Shown: positions 1-11,089, counted from the first letter of the stretch. The stretch is 64,000 nucleotides of DNA from Sabellastarte sp. h YS-2021 (GCA_964017235.1 OZ024931.1:108146221-108210220); one strand, 5' to 3'. Translations and numbers: made by a program. The notes: a model not told the origin generated them from the sequence alone.

Positions 1-402
1 TTATTACGCTTAGATAGCTGATCAGTCACAGACTAGATAGCCTCTGATACAGTGTAGATTATGACAAAAATATTACACATTTGCATTATGGTGCAGGCAG
101 CCTGAAAGGCCAGTTTTGTCTAGTATAAAATATGTAATATTCGAAAAATTAGTAAGCTTGTCCTTTGGCACAAACAGGCAACAAGTTCTAATTCAGCTTC
201 TAACCAGTGAGAATCCCTGATCACAAAAATTTGAGTCTATAAGCTCTATGTTGTTTGGTGTTATGTCAAATGGGATTCTGTCAAATCAAAGAGAGGCCTG
301 CATGCCAGAGCCTGATAAAAACAAGTCTTGTAGGTTCTATTAAAAAAAAATCTAAAATTGAAATATGTTGCATTTATGTTAACTTTACTATATTTTTGGT
401 AC

Positions 403-632
403 AATGTAAATCCATGTCACTAACAATTTGAGTGAATGCGAATGTAAATCCAAGTCACTAACACTTTGAGCAAATGTAAATGTAAATCCATGTCATTAAC
501 ACTTTGAGTGAATGCAAATGTAAACCCATGTCACTAACACTTTGAGAGAATGCGAATGTAAATCGATGTCACTAACACTTTGAGTGAATGCGAATGTAAA
601 TCCAAGTCACTAACACTTTGAATGAATGCATG
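403..632. repeat. 38-bp minisatellite, six copies
   Basis: The motif beginning AATGTAAATCC recurs at 403, 441, 479, 517, 555 and 593, an exact period of 38 bases. Units differ by only one to four substitutions (for example CCATGTC versus CCAAGTC). No gene overlaps it. It ends near 632, where the sequence becomes non-repetitive. Confidence 0.95.
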
Positions 633-1606
633 GCATTCAAATAGTTCGCTTACATTGCCTCATAAGTAGTAATAAGGGCTGGCTACTTATTATTTTGTTG
701 TATGTTATTAACATCAATTCATGCTACAGGAGGTGGCACTTTAATAAAATATATCTCTCTTTCCAGAAATCACTCTCCAGTGCACTACTCGTGTTTCTAA
801 TTGCTTCCTCGCACATGTAGACAGAGATAAATTTTGGCCTAGTTATTTTAAAGGATAATAATAAAAAGAAAAAGATGCTTTAATGCAAGTACATATTACA
901 AATGGAATTTACCACAAAAAAGTGAAATTACTTGAACCTTTAAGGTGCATTTTAAGGGGTGCTAGCATGATTTTTACACAATTTTAGTACCTCAATTTGG
1001 CCAACAAATTCCTTTAAATTTACAGTCCCAAATTCCTTTAATATGTTTAAATTCTGGTACTTTTGCCACCACCCATGATGGTAAGTTATATTTATTATTT
1101 TATTAGTTTATTATAGTGACATGTATAATGTTGACATAGATTATACAGAAAGAATGAAATAACCAGTTCCATCTGGACTTAAAAGTCATTTTGAACATAT
1201 AGTAAAAAAACCCAGAGCAAACATGTTTGAAAAACAATGAATTAGAGTAACAATGCAATACATAAAGATTAACAATATAATTTAATTTTTCTTTGTTGCC
1301 ACAAGTCAAATATAAAAAATGAATAACCATATTAACATTTACATTAGTTAATACCCTCGATAAATGGTCCATGATACCTCAGATTTATTAATGTTAAGGA
1401 TTTTGAAATATGTTATACAAATTGGCCCTAACACTGGACAAACACATACAAAATGTATCTCCTCTTCTGCATATATACACATACAGGTATGGGTGTCACC
1501 CTTGATAACCAGCAGCGTGTATTTATTATTGTACCAAGTGAAGGTGATTTAAATATTAACAAAAATCAACACTTGTTGATGAATTTGTAACTATCCTTGG
1601 TGATGC
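633..1606. other. Intergenic, no gene seen
   Basis: AT-rich sequence with only short frames lacking similarity to anything recognised. No splice-bounded exon, RNA gene or repeat stands out. Confidence 0.5.
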
Positions 1607-1779
1607 GGGTGTTCCACTGGAGCCGATTCTGTAACCGACCCTGCAACTCTAGGGTCTGAGTCGGTTATAAAATCCCCGCCAGGTCGGTATAGTTACAGAC
1701 AGGATGTGATGAGCATCCCGACAAGATGTAGGGTCGGGGACATTTTTTGCACGGTCAGTCGTAGAACTACTACGACAAG

Positions 1780-1870
1780 CCCTAAACTCCTAACAGACAA
1801 GCCGGATCACAAACAGACAAGCTGTAAAGACAAGCAGACAAGCCGGGAGCATGTTCCCGACAGGACTGAT
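1780..1870. repeat. Subterminal motif cluster, left end of Harbinger 1
   Basis: Variants of ACAGACAAGCCGG recur about every 17-25 bases (CAGACAAGCCGGATC, CAGACAAGCTG, CAGACAAGCCGGG). Just upstream is an inverted repeat, GTCGTAG and CTACGAC separated by five bases. The same cluster occurs at the same place in the elements at 20401 and 47893. Inference: binding sites for the transposase or its Myb-like partner. Confidence 0.7.
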
Positions 1871-2054
1871 TGTTTTTGTGGGTCGGTATCTATAGTCGGG
1901 ATCCAGAATCACACTATATCCCACTATATAAACCCCCTTCCCCTGTGATGTGCCATTCATTTCACACTTGAAAGATGACAGAACACATCAAGAGAAACTG
2001 ATAGATCACTTGAGGGTCCTTTGGTTTTTTATTGAGTTAAATATTTTATTGTAA

Positions 2055-2837
2055 ATGATAATTTCAAGACACAGAAGACAGCAGAAACCAGCACCTGCCC
2101 ACCCAACATCACAACCACCCCCACCACCCAGAAGGAGAAGGAAGCCACAGAATCCATGGGTCATACCCTGGATACTGCAGAGAGAGGACAGAGGTTGCTA
2201 CAGAACACTCTTGGACGAGTTAATCACTACTGACATACCAGGCTACAGAAACTTTACCAGGATGGAACCAGCATTTTTTTATTTTTTAAAGAAAGAATCA
2301 CCCCCATCTCAGGAAGTCAATCACAACTTCAGGAAGCCACTGGAAGTCGGATTGAAACTGGCAGTTACTTTGATACACTTATCCACAGGGGAAAGCTACA
2401 CTTCACTGCAATGCCACTAGAGAGTTGTCTTTGCCCTGGTGCCTTGGCTGGTCAAGCCGTACAGTAGACAACAACTAACCAGGGAGAGAATAGCCAACTA
2501 CAGGATATCCAGGGGCAGGAGGGTGGTCAAGAACTCATTTGGTATATTTGTCAATAGATTCAGGGTGCTGTTGACCACCATGGAGCAGAGGCCAAAAGTA
2601 GTGAGAAACATTGTGTTAACATGTGTGGTACTGCATAACATGCTGAGAAGCCATCAGGGGGAAGCTGACAGACCACACACTCCAGCCGACGATATACTAG
2701 CACCAAAGGCAGACCAGGGGGAACAGGGACATAATTGTAACTTCAGAAACCCATCAAGGGAGGCCAAACATCAACGAGACCTACTGAAAGACTACTTCAT
2801 GTGGGGGTGCATGGCTGGGCAGGAGGACAGAGTTTAA
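2055..2837 (+). pseudogene. Harbinger transposase, catalytic core deleted
   Basis: Two open frames (2055-2420 and 2439-2837) match the N- and C-terminal parts of a PIF/Harbinger DDE transposase. The N-terminus has a proline/arginine-rich stretch, then NPWVxPWIL and the helical region ending TGESYTSLQ. The C-terminus has the [12 protein letters not shown] block and VLHNMLRSH. Compared with the copy at 20777-22001, about 430 bases are missing at 2423-2434. That interval encodes the DGKH and VDADYKF motifs that carry the two catalytic aspartates. The catalytic glutamate of VVENAFG is lysine here (VVKNSFG). The protein cannot be an active nuclease. It converges on the Myb-like gene downstream. 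Confidence 0.88.
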
Positions 2838-3451
2838 GAAGACTGAGGGGGAGAACATGCTGTCATCTATCAGTCCTTTTCAGGACTGCTCAAATAATCC
2901 AAGAACTTTTATTCAGCAAAGTGTTGCCCCCAAAATAACCCCAATTTTCTAACAATTTAATGCAAATTCAATTTCATCAAAAATATTCCCCATCACAAAC
3001 ACAAATCCCTCCCAAAATAGTTCACAAAATTAAATATCATCTCATACAGATTTAAACCCAGGTCCTCAATTTATAAAGTTCACACCCCCACCAAAATGAC
3101 CTTGGTTTATTGTTAAAAAATAACCTGCCAAATAGTAAACCAAAAATGATCCCATTTCAAAATGAAATCTGGCCACCAGATATCACAAACAGAATCAATT
3201 TTAATGATAAATTTTGTGCATAAACTAGAAAAAAAATTTTAAAATAAAATTTCCAAAAAATAATGTTTTAATGTTTTGTTAGGTCTCGCCGTCTGTTTGT
3301 CTGTCAGTCCCTCCACACATTGAAAGCTACTGACTTGTATGGATGTTGTGTTTCATTTCAATTTTGGTTTGGGGTGGGAGGGACATGGATTGGTGTCTGG
3401 ATCTTTGTTATTTATTATTTGGGGGAGGTGGACTTTTATATATATATTTTT

Positions 3452-3495
3452 GGGGGGGGGGGTGGGGGTGGGGGTGGGGGGTTGGGGTTGGAGTG
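3452..3495 (+). repeat. G-run tract with quadruplex potential
   Basis: Five runs of four or more G separated by single T bases. This fits the classical four-run G-quadruplex pattern. It lies between the two convergent genes of Harbinger element 1. Confidence 0.75.
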
Positions 3496-3817
3496 AATTG
3501 TTTTGGAATTCTTAGGGGACAAATGTTATTAAAGTTTTTTTTAAAATTTCTTTCAAAATTTTTTTAAAACTTTTTTTCCAATTTTTTTTAACTTAAAAAA
3601 AAATTTATTTTTACTTTTATTTGTTTCTCTGTTTTGTGGTGTAACTTTATTAATATTTGTTCAACATTCACTCATTCATTCACACAATTTTTTTGTGTAC
3701 TGTGGGGAAGTGTAAGTGTTGGACAATGTGCTTTTTTGTTTTAACAACAGCTGAATAATTGTTTTTGGAAGATTCAGGTGGCCCTTAGAAGGGCCGGTTT
3801 TGGTGTGACTTGTGCGG

Positions 3818-4949
3818 CTAATCTGCTGATTTGGGCTGACTCTGCTGGCTGGACTGGCTGGGAGGTCTTGACTGTTCTTGATGAGTGGAAGATAGCACTG
3901 GTGACGGTGCTGGGTGAAGTTGAGAGGGTGAAAATGGCTGTGGTGTGTCGATCTGCTGGTACTGTAGTACACTTGGAATAGCTCCAAAGAGACTGGATAA
4001 TTCAGAAGTGTTATGTTGACTTTCCTCCTGTTGTGAAGCTGCAATTGAAGGTGGGTTGAAAATCGTCTGTCTGGAAGTCCCAGGCTGTTGGTCATCGACA
4101 ACTACATAAGAAGTTGGCTGTGCTGAAGCTGATGAAGGCCTTGATGGTTGCTGTATTTTGGCAATCAATGTAGCAGGCTGTGTTGTGGCTATCTGTGTAG
4201 GCTGCACAACTGGAATGGAGATGAGAAGACTGATGAGTAACATCTGATGCAATGCTGATTTCCATCTCAGATTCTATGTCTCTGGATATATCCAGAACTG
4301 AAGCTGAGGCTGCGGCTGCAGAAGGTCTCTGGGGTGACTTGAATGCAGAAGACTTGGAAAATTCCTTCCTTCTGATGTGACCTCATAGAAAACTGAAACT
4401 GTCCTTCAGCCAGGTCTGTTGTTCTGTGCTCTTCTCAGCTGCTTGTCCTGATTTCGTCTGAGTGAGCTTGCCATATCTGGTACGTTCAGTCTCAAACCAC
4501 TTCTTCACAGGCTTGATAGGCAAGTTTCTGGTAGCTGCTAGCTGCTCCCAAAGCCTTTCTTTCTTCTGCTTGTCTTTGAAACTGTCGTTGATCTTGTCAC
4601 AAAGTTCCTCGTGCTGTTTAACGAACTCCATGATGACTTCTTCATCTGAATCACTCACGAAAATGGACTTCATCGGCCCCTTCTTCTGTCTGGATTGAGT
4701 TGATTCTACATCAGTATCCATGTCTGTTCGTGCTCTCTTCTCTCCCCTTTCCTGGCTCTCTTCCTTCCTCTCTCTCTCCATCCTCTCTCTGTCCCTCTCC
4801 TCCTGTGCTACCCTCTCTCCCTCAGCCCTCTCCTCTCTCTCCCTCCGTCGTCTCTCTATATCCTCAGCTGTATCTCCTAACTCAAAGTGTGGTTGAGTGT
4901 CAGTTGGTACTTCAATCTTTCTCCTTCTGCCCCTTGGCATGTTGATCAA
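3818..4949 (-). pseudogene. Harbinger Myb/SANT-like accessory protein, frameshifted
   Basis: The start MINMPRGRRRKIEVP at 4949 opens a 188-residue frame. It has a charged Arg/Glu coiled-coil-like stretch (residues about 30-75), then a MADF/Myb-type trihelix (about 100-160) with EFVKQHEEL, LWEQLAA and VKKWFETERTRYGKL. Reading then breaks near 4380 and resumes in another frame (4252-3818) with a Ser/Gln/Pro-rich C-terminus. In characterised Harbinger elements this partner binds element ends and brings the transposase into the nucleus; that role is inferred from the family. The copy at 53975-58252 has the same trihelix. Frameshifts at about 4260-4380 make this copy a probable pseudogene unless an intron is spliced there. 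Confidence 0.82.
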
Positions 4950-5084
4950 TCAATCAATTGTATAGCTTGTTTAAAAAAACAAAACTTAAAAATAAAAGTG
5001 AAATCTCATAAAACAGATTTCACTCCCAGCCAGATTTGGAAACCAACAGGTTGTAAGAGGCATAAATATTGCCTGCCTGTCAGT

Positions 5085-5520
5085 TACAGTTCCCGGCTTG
5101 TCTGTTAGTGTTACAGGCCTGTTGGTTGTTGTTTACGGCTTGTCTGTTTTAGTTTATGGCCTGTCGATTACAAATTTTCCCGACTCTAGGATTCAGTCGG
5201 TTAAAGTTACCAACTGGCCTGGAAACTTTACAGGCCTGTCAGGAACAGTTACAGACAGGCCGGCTAAAGTTAGCGACTGTACTGTAACATTTCCCGCACA
5301 GTCTGTTTGTCATCATGTACAGCCGGAAAGTCCATATTTCTGACAAGCCGGATACTTGGTACAGATAAGCCTGTTTGATTAACCGACAAGCCGGGAAGTG
5401 TAAGCGACAGGCTGTTAAGTTAACCAACAGGCCTGTGGCTAGGTGTATGAAATTACGGTCGGATATAAGGGTCTGCAACGGTCGTAGAACCGACAGGCCG
5501 GAAAATTACAACCGACCCTA
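5085..5520. repeat. Subterminal motif cluster, right end of Harbinger 1
   Basis: Many copies of CGGCTTGTCTGTT and CAGGCCTGTCGG in 5090-5260, then the inverse GACAAGCCGG and GACAGGCC in 5340-5510. They mirror the left-end cluster, and the change of polarity makes this end partly self-complementary. Confidence 0.7.
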
Positions 5521-5595
5521 ACTGACCTTGTAAACATTGGTCCCGACTCTCCAAAAATGCATAGTTACCAACAGGCTGGCCCCAGTGGAACACCC

Positions 5596-6319
5596 CTATA
5601 AGTGGCGCCAGGAATATATGGACAAATATGGCAGGGTCTGTATGTCTGGCTCTTTTGGCCAAATAAGGCTTTTGGTGAAAATAATAAAGGCAGTATCCCT
5701 AAATCGCCTGTATTGTCGTCTGGGCATAACAGTTTTTTAATGTTTCTTTTCTGTTATACAGACATGAAAGAAGAGCAATAAAATGTAATGGAAATAGGAG
5801 AAATTAGGACACTCGAGCAAGTAGACATTTCCTGAGCAAAAGCAACTTGAATAAGAGTAGGGAATCTCTTGTCGTATAGTGGTGCAAAAAAGTAATCAAC
5901 ATAGAAAAAATGGAAAAGAAAACCATTTTAAACGTGGGAAATAACCAGATGCTATGACTTACTGTCATCTCCTACCTCTTGGCTTCTGTGTCTAGATGGG
6001 CTGCTTATTTATTGATTTACAACTTCAAAAATAAAGTAGTTAATATTTTTACTGATTAAAAACATGATTGGTAAATTGTAAGTCCCTTCCTGTTTTGAAA
6101 CAATCATTATATAATGTACTAAAATAAAATCAATGCCAGATTTTACATGAATATATTCAATTATTTAGAGAAAATGGAGATATTTTACAAGGCTGTTCAA
6201 ACTTTAAAAAGCACTTCCAGAGTGCAGACCTCTTCCAAATCAGGTATGTATGCAGAGAATATTCTAGATCTTTCCAGAAATGTAGCAGTTTGTCAGTTCG
6301 TCATAGCAGTTCTACGCAT
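5596..6319. other. Intergenic, no gene seen
   Basis: Flank of Harbinger element 1. AT-rich sequence with no supported exon, RNA gene or repeat. Confidence 0.5.
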
Positions 6320-6535
6320 AACAAAAAATAGGCTAGGATTTTTTTCTATCCAGATTATGATCCGGATCTTTACAAAAATCAAACTGTTTCTTCCTCATGT
6401 TAGGCCGTACGCAGATAAACAAAATCACAAAGATGTCTTCATTAGTTTTGAAGGAAATGCAACCACAGACAAACAAATTGGCATACTCAACTAAAAACAT
6501 AACCAACTTGGCGGAGGTTACAAGGCAGTTCTAAA
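6320..6535 (+). repeat. Degenerate dispersed repeat ending in a GGCGGAGGT-type tail
   Basis: Contains ATTATGATCCGGATC, then an ACAGACAAAC run and AAAAACATAACCAACTTGGCGGAGGTTAC. Related sequence recurs at 7140-7350, 44375-44800 and 60840-61090. The copies share the order: GATCCGGATC block, poly-purine or ACAAAC stretch, then a CATAACC or GGAGG tail. This is a widespread non-coding repeat type; I cannot name its class. Confidence 0.55.
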
Positions 6536-6959
6536 TCTAGCTGTTTGGTCACACAGCCCTAAAACAATATATTAGACGAATGAAGTCAGATTAGAACCCG
6601 CCAAACACGTTATCAGACATTCAAGAATTTGTAAATTCTATTACCCGGAAGACATGGTGTTGAATATTTGCTCCAAATTTGCTTTGCTGTAAAACAATGT
6701 TTAGATTAAAGTTCATGTTGATGTTTACAACCAAGTACATTTATTATATAGTTTTTAAATTTAGATGCATAAACATCCAGGTGACATACGATCAAAATAT
6801 ATCATTTCTTTTTTCCTCAACACGTTTGCATGCACTTATAATATTACAAGGAAAGTGAAAGTAAAGTCAATTAAACCGCCATCTACGGACAATTAAATTC
6901 TATTTATAATGGGGGAAACCCGCATGGGGAAGAATCCTGGAAAAAAGCCTGGTGGAAAA

Positions 6960-7245
6960 AAATGCCCTGAACGGATTTTGATGAAATTTTCAGGATATGT
7001 CCTAAATGGGACAAGGAACAAGTGACTTGATTTTTGGAGTGCTCTGGATCACTGTCTGGATAACCTTTTGAGTTATCTTTAAAAATTACATTCACTGTCG
7101 GGATAACTTTTTGAGTTATCTTTAAAAATTACATTTCATGGATCCAGAAGATCCAGATAGTGATCCGGATCACTTCCAAAATTTTATCATTTCTTCTTTT
7201 TATCTTTTCAGACATATTCTGAAAAATTCATCAAAATCCGTCCTT
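6960..7245. repeat. Long inverted repeat with a tandem spacer
   Basis: The left arm (6963-7059) reads, on the complement, as the right arm (7152-7245). Matching blocks include CCAGACAGTGATCC versus CCAGATAGTGATCC, and TTTCATCAAAATCCGT versus TTCATCAAAATCCGT. Between the arms are two tandem 43-bp units (7050-7092 and 7093-7135) that differ at only two or three positions. The transcript would form a long hairpin. It may be a fold-back transposon derived from the dispersed repeat described at 6320. Confidence 0.8.
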
Positions 7246-7349
7246 AAATTTTTGAGTTATCTTATTCAGAAACAAACAGACGGACAGCCAGACGGACAGA
7301 CAAACCCAGGCGAAAACATAACCTCGGAGGTAATTAAAAAAAACGTCAC

Positions 7350-8440
7350 GGGAGAAACCATTAGAAAGGTCGTGAACAGAATTTCTAAAACCAAAAATGC
7401 AACATAATTAAACCAACAACTTTTCGATGAAGTTGGTGTGGCAAATCCATTTTCTACATAAAATCTGTATGACTGGGAACACTGATGTTATAAAATGATG
7501 TCACACACAAATATCACCGATATGTAACCTAGTGAAAAACATATTAATATTTTATATCAATATCTAGGCATATGTTGTAGCTATTTTTAGCATATTAGCT
7601 TGGATAGTAAAATTTAGTTTCAAGTGATATTTTAAAAATGTATTAATCTCTTCAGTAGAAACTTATCGTCAGTGAAATTGAATTCTAACCAGTGTCTTCG
7701 AAATTAGGAATAAGTGCAATTTTTTCTTGATAAATGTATAAGTATACAGTATTTGTAGCTTACATAAATAATTAAATATTAATGCTTTGCCAGGTCTGAA
7801 TGTCCCGCTACTTTAGTTAAATGGGACTCAGTTTATAACATGAAATACTTAAATTTCTCACAAAAAGTGCAAAATTGGAAGTATTATTGCAAAACCTACA
7901 ACACTGTGTTTGTAATTTGTAAATATATATTATCTTATCGCCTTAATGTGTATTTTGTCTCTGCACGTGTGTATTTTTTGAAAATAAGTTTGGAAATTTT
8001 ATTTAGGTTAGCATCCACTTCCCCCTAAGCAAACAAAGACAACACCTCCAGAAATAAACCCAAAATAACAATAAAAACCAACATTATTATCATTGCACAG
8101 TAAATATCCAAAATAAAAGTCCTAAGAAAATATGCTTAAACTATTATTTGAAAATATCATAAGTAGCTTAAGAGTAATTTTCTGATTTCAGTTCAGTTAT
8201 GATATTGAATATTATAACTAAACAAAGTGTAGAATTCCAAACTTATAATAATTGCACAATGTCTTTTTTTCTATCAGTAACATGACATGTGTGTTTTAAT
8301 AGAAATTAATCTAATCTAAACTAAGTCTAACTAAGTCTAACTAAACTAAGACTCCAAACCTGTAGCAAAATAGTGCATTAAAACATGACTAAAACTGCAT
8401 ATTAAACCAAATTCAGTGTTTTATTAATAAGTTAATATGT
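7350..8440. other. Probable first intron of the gene starting at 8499; nothing else seen
   Basis: If the first exon at 8451-8499 belongs to a leftward gene, this stretch is intron. I looked for splice-bounded coding segments on the minus strand and found none I would defend. Confidence 0.35.
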
Positions 8441-8450
8441 AATAGCTTAC

Positions 8451-8499
8451 CCAAACATAAGAACGACAGAAGTCCAATGTAGAAAATAACACACTCCAT
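8451..8499 (-). CDS. First coding exon: signal peptide of an unidentified secreted or membrane protein
   Basis: ATG at 8497-8499 opens MECVIFYIGLLSFLCLG, a short classic signal peptide with a hydrophobic core of about 13 residues. It ends after one base of a codon at a consensus donor (G|GTAAGC at 8451/8450). The exon is phase 1, the usual phase for exons joining a signal peptide to extracellular modules. A TATA box lies about 62 bases upstream of the ATG, with an interferon-response-like element beyond it. Later exons should lie to the left. None was recognised here, so the protein family is unknown. What is seen: ATG, hydrophobic core, donor, TATA. Inferred: that this is an expressed gene. 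Confidence 0.65.
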
Positions 8500-8560
8500 A
8501 GCTCCAAATTCTTTTCTTGCAGACTGAACTTTGAAACATGTGGATTGTGTGTGCACGCCC

Positions 8561-8568
8561 TTTATATA
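8561..8568 (-). promoter_or_regulatory. TATA box of the 8499 gene
   Basis: The minus strand reads CATATATAAAGGGCG, a strong TATA element. Transcription would start about 30 bases further along, near 8530-8538. A TTCAGTCT sequence like an animal initiator lies at 8521-8528. The 5' UTR would be only about 30-40 bases. Confidence 0.6.
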
Positions 8569-8601
8569 TGTCTGTAGGTATGCAGTGGGTGAGCTACCAT
8601 T

Positions 8602-8613
8602 AGTTTCACTTTC
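8602..8613 (-). promoter_or_regulatory. ISRE-like element (IRF binding site consensus)
   Basis: The minus strand reads GAAAGTGAAACT, an exact match to the vertebrate ISRE core GAAANNGAAACT. It lies about 34 bases upstream of the TATA box, a normal promoter-proximal position. Molluscs possess IRF-family factors (established), so an IRF-driven promoter is plausible. One 12-mer can arise by chance. Confidence 0.5.
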
Positions 8614-8889
8614 GTTTTGCCCGCAGCAATGAGTAAAATATTTTCTTGGTTATCTTGTGATATATATATACATAAGCAAAAAATTACTCTTCCAACAAGC
8701 AATATCCTTGAAGCAATTGCTCACATACCAATGTAGTAAATCCAGGCTTAGAAATTAAAGTAACCATGACAACACTTTCTGTAGGCCCTAGACAGGTATT
8801 TTTTTCATGCCCAACAACTTTCATATCCAGATCGAGATATCAAAATCGTGATATTACCTGGAAACATTAAGAAAAGTGGATGAATGTAC

Positions 8890-9190
8890 AATAACTTAGG
8901 CAATTTTCTCCAAATATTCCCTTTGCATGTCAAAATATAATATATTTTCTGGTACAATTAACTTCGTGTCTCGAAAAAATAGAGACTTATCTCGAAAAAC
9001 TGACTTAAAGGCTAGTAAACCCGATCCAGTGTCTAAAAAAAAGGAAAAATTGTCTCGAACCAATTGAATAAATGTCTCAAATCTAATCTTAAGTATTTCA
9101 AACACTTGAGATAATTATAAAAAAAAGATTTAATATCTAAAAATGAGATACTGGTTCACTTAATTAAAAAGATACTTGGCCCTAATGTTC
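8890..9190. repeat. Degenerate TCTCGAAA-type repeat tract
   Basis: TCTCGAAAAA occurs twice, with diverged versions TCTCGAACC and TCTCAAATC nearby, and the complement-like TTGAGAT and TGAGATA to the right. It looks like a worn fold-back element, but its ends are not clear. Confidence 0.35.
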
Positions 9191-9309
9191 TTCCTTACAT
9201 CACATTTTTCATACCCTAGTGCTTGTCCATTAATTGTCTTTAAGTAAAATTTTCTTGTCGTTGTATTGTATTATATTTAATTGCCTGTTTTCAACTGTCG
9301 ACCGAGTAT

Positions 9310-9368
9310 TTAATGGTCCGATTTGCCGAGGGTTGATTGGGCAGAGGGTCGATTTGTCCAGCTCCCCT
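9310..9368 (+). repeat. End fragment of the GGGCCGATTTG MITE family
   Basis: Contains GGTCCGATTTGCCGAGGG and GGGTCGATTTGTCCAGCTCC. These match the right-end motif of the element at 10627-11083 and, most closely, the fragment at 42852-42940. Confidence 0.6.
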
Positions 9369-9369
9369 T

Positions 9370-10626
9370 GATAGCTCTCACAATGTTTGCTAATACTCAA
9401 CATACGAGCTGATCCATTCCTCTAGTTTGTGCTCAACAGACTAACTGGCACCTCACACAGCTTCCATATCCATTCTTTTAACAATGATAAAAAAATTATA
9501 TTTTTCATATGACACCTCACAGCCCCCATACCCACAGGTTTTGAAATACTCCCATATTTATATTGTATACAATTACTAAACCAAAACTGCACATCACAGT
9601 TTGTATATCTTTTGTGTTAAATGCTCGAGTGTGTCGTTATTAAAACAGAATCTCCCAGGCACCTTTATACACATTGTATTGATTGTTCCACTGTGTTGCA
9701 TGACATGATAACACATTGTAGAATCTCTATAACAGCAGTAAAAGCTCCCAAAAGTATCTGATTTATACCATAATTTAAGTCCAGATATGTTCATAAAAAA
9801 CCTAGAAAATAAACTTAGAAGTAACAGATCTTTCTTGAGACTAATGTCATAATGACTTTTGAATATCATGTTCACAGTATAAACACTGATACTGCACTCT
9901 TCAAAAAAAGCTTCCAAAGAGGTGCAGTGTTGTAAATGTAAGTTGAGTTACACTTCCTTGATACAATAAAATGTGTGCAAAATGTTATAACGAAAGCCTA
10001 AAAATGTCAAATGTAAACCTTTTGTGGTAACTATGGGATAATGCTATTTCGTAAATATTTCTGCCAAAGTAGTAATATTTTCATGGCCGTTTGTTTGTCT
10101 TTTTGTCTGTTTGTTAATATTTATTTTAACAATTACAACATAAAGCTGCTCAACGTGTACAAAAAATTAATATAAGACACCTTAAACTGTACTTTAACTT
10201 TTAGTATTTAACTCTCAGTTAGATGGCCTTATTCGGTTATCAATTATTTTATGTCAACGTGTACTAAGTTTTACTATTGTTAATCTGTTTCACAAATTAT
10301 ATTGTTAATTATCTGTGATATATTATGTGTATTAATGTATTAGTCCACTAATGCTTTTACACGACCCTCGGTGTATTTTTTTTTTTGGGGGGGGGGGGGG
10401 GAAGAGCCAATGAAGCCAATTTCATAATTATACTATAGAGATGCTTCTCATGTAAAGGAAATCAATTAAATTAAATCAGTTAAAACTATCTCTAATATGT
10501 ATAATCCAGAAATAAACTTTGTCCCACGTAAAAACGTACTTGTTATTTTCTTCAGAATTTTCCTTGACTAAATGGTTTTATAACTTGTGAGTATAGCAAA
10601 GTTCATTGTATTGATTAAAAGGGGAA
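9370..10626. other. Intergenic, no confident gene
   Basis: A 107-residue minus-strand frame (9594-9917) exists but lacks recognisable domain features. A T-run followed by a G-run lies at 10378-10402. Nothing else is supported. Confidence 0.45.
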
Positions 10627-11083
10627 CCGAACAATTCGGCCCTTTGCCAAATCGGCCCTCGGCAAATCGGCCCCCTACAGACTCGGCCCTGGGCAAGTCG
10701 GCCCCTGGGTTAATAAAATGAATTGTAATGCAATAAGAGTACTTTTATAGCACTTAATCTCCATCATATGACAGACTCTAAGAGTGACAGATATTTAGTA
10801 AGTTTAGTACATCATGTGATCATGTATTAGGTTATTAATAATCAAGTAATGGCAGATAATTCTTTGTAATAATCTTAGATTCGTTTCATTAGGGTGACAA
10901 CTTCTAAAGTGATATTTCCATAGTCCAATTAACGTATATTTTTGAGAGTACAGTAATTTCCAGGGAGCCGATTAGACTAAGGTACGTATTTTTTCTTGTG
11001 GACAATTTGACTTGGGTATTTTGTTTTGGGGGGCCGATTTGACGGGGGCCATTTTGGCAAAGGGCCGATTTGTCTATGGTTTA
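10627..11083. mobile_element. MITE-like element with GGGCCGATTTG inverted ends
   Basis: The left end carries tandem AATCGGCCC units (CGGCCCTTTGCCAAATCGG, GGCAAATCGGCCC). The right end carries the inverse, GGGGCCGATTTGAC and GGCAAAGGGCCGATTTGTC. The roughly 400-bp interior has no coding capacity. A second copy at 43653-44351 shares the interior block GCAATAAGAGTACTT and TAGCACTTAATCTCCATCAT. Further end fragments lie at 9310 and 42852. It is a non-autonomous DNA transposon; superfamily unknown. Confidence 0.8.
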
Positions 11084-11089
11084 TTAAAA

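Larger units (their letters stand above)
1607..5595. mobile_element. PIF/Harbinger element 1, full length but internally deleted
   Basis: Terminal inverted repeats are visible: GGGTGTTCCACTGGAGCC at 1607-1624 and, on the other strand, GGGTGTTCCACTGGGGCC at 5578-5595. Between them lie a plus-strand transposase relic (2055-2837) and a convergent minus-strand Myb/SANT-like gene (4949-3818). This two-gene, tail-to-tail layout is typical of animal Harbinger elements. Both ends carry clusters of a short subterminal motif, GACAAGCCG or its complement. I could not define an identical 3-bp target duplication. The transposase has lost its two catalytic aspartates, so this copy could only have moved in trans. 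Confidence 0.9.

Noticed and set aside
403-632. CRISPR-like regular repeats
   Set aside because: Direct 38-bp tandem units with no unique spacers in a eukaryotic context; this is a minisatellite.
1600-1610. 3-bp target duplication for Harbinger 1
   Set aside because: The bases outside the left and right inverted repeats do not match, and the right ends of these elements seem to extend a few bases past the obvious repeat (TATA-containing), so no duplication can be stated.
4462-4945. Plus-strand Ser/Pro/Leu-rich frames over the Myb-like gene
   Set aside because: They are the complement of the Arg/Glu-rich coding stretch on the minus strand and have no independent support.
9594-9917. 107-residue minus-strand frame with several cysteines
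   Set aside because: No recognisable domain, no convincing splice sites or start context; length is compatible with chance in AT-rich DNA.
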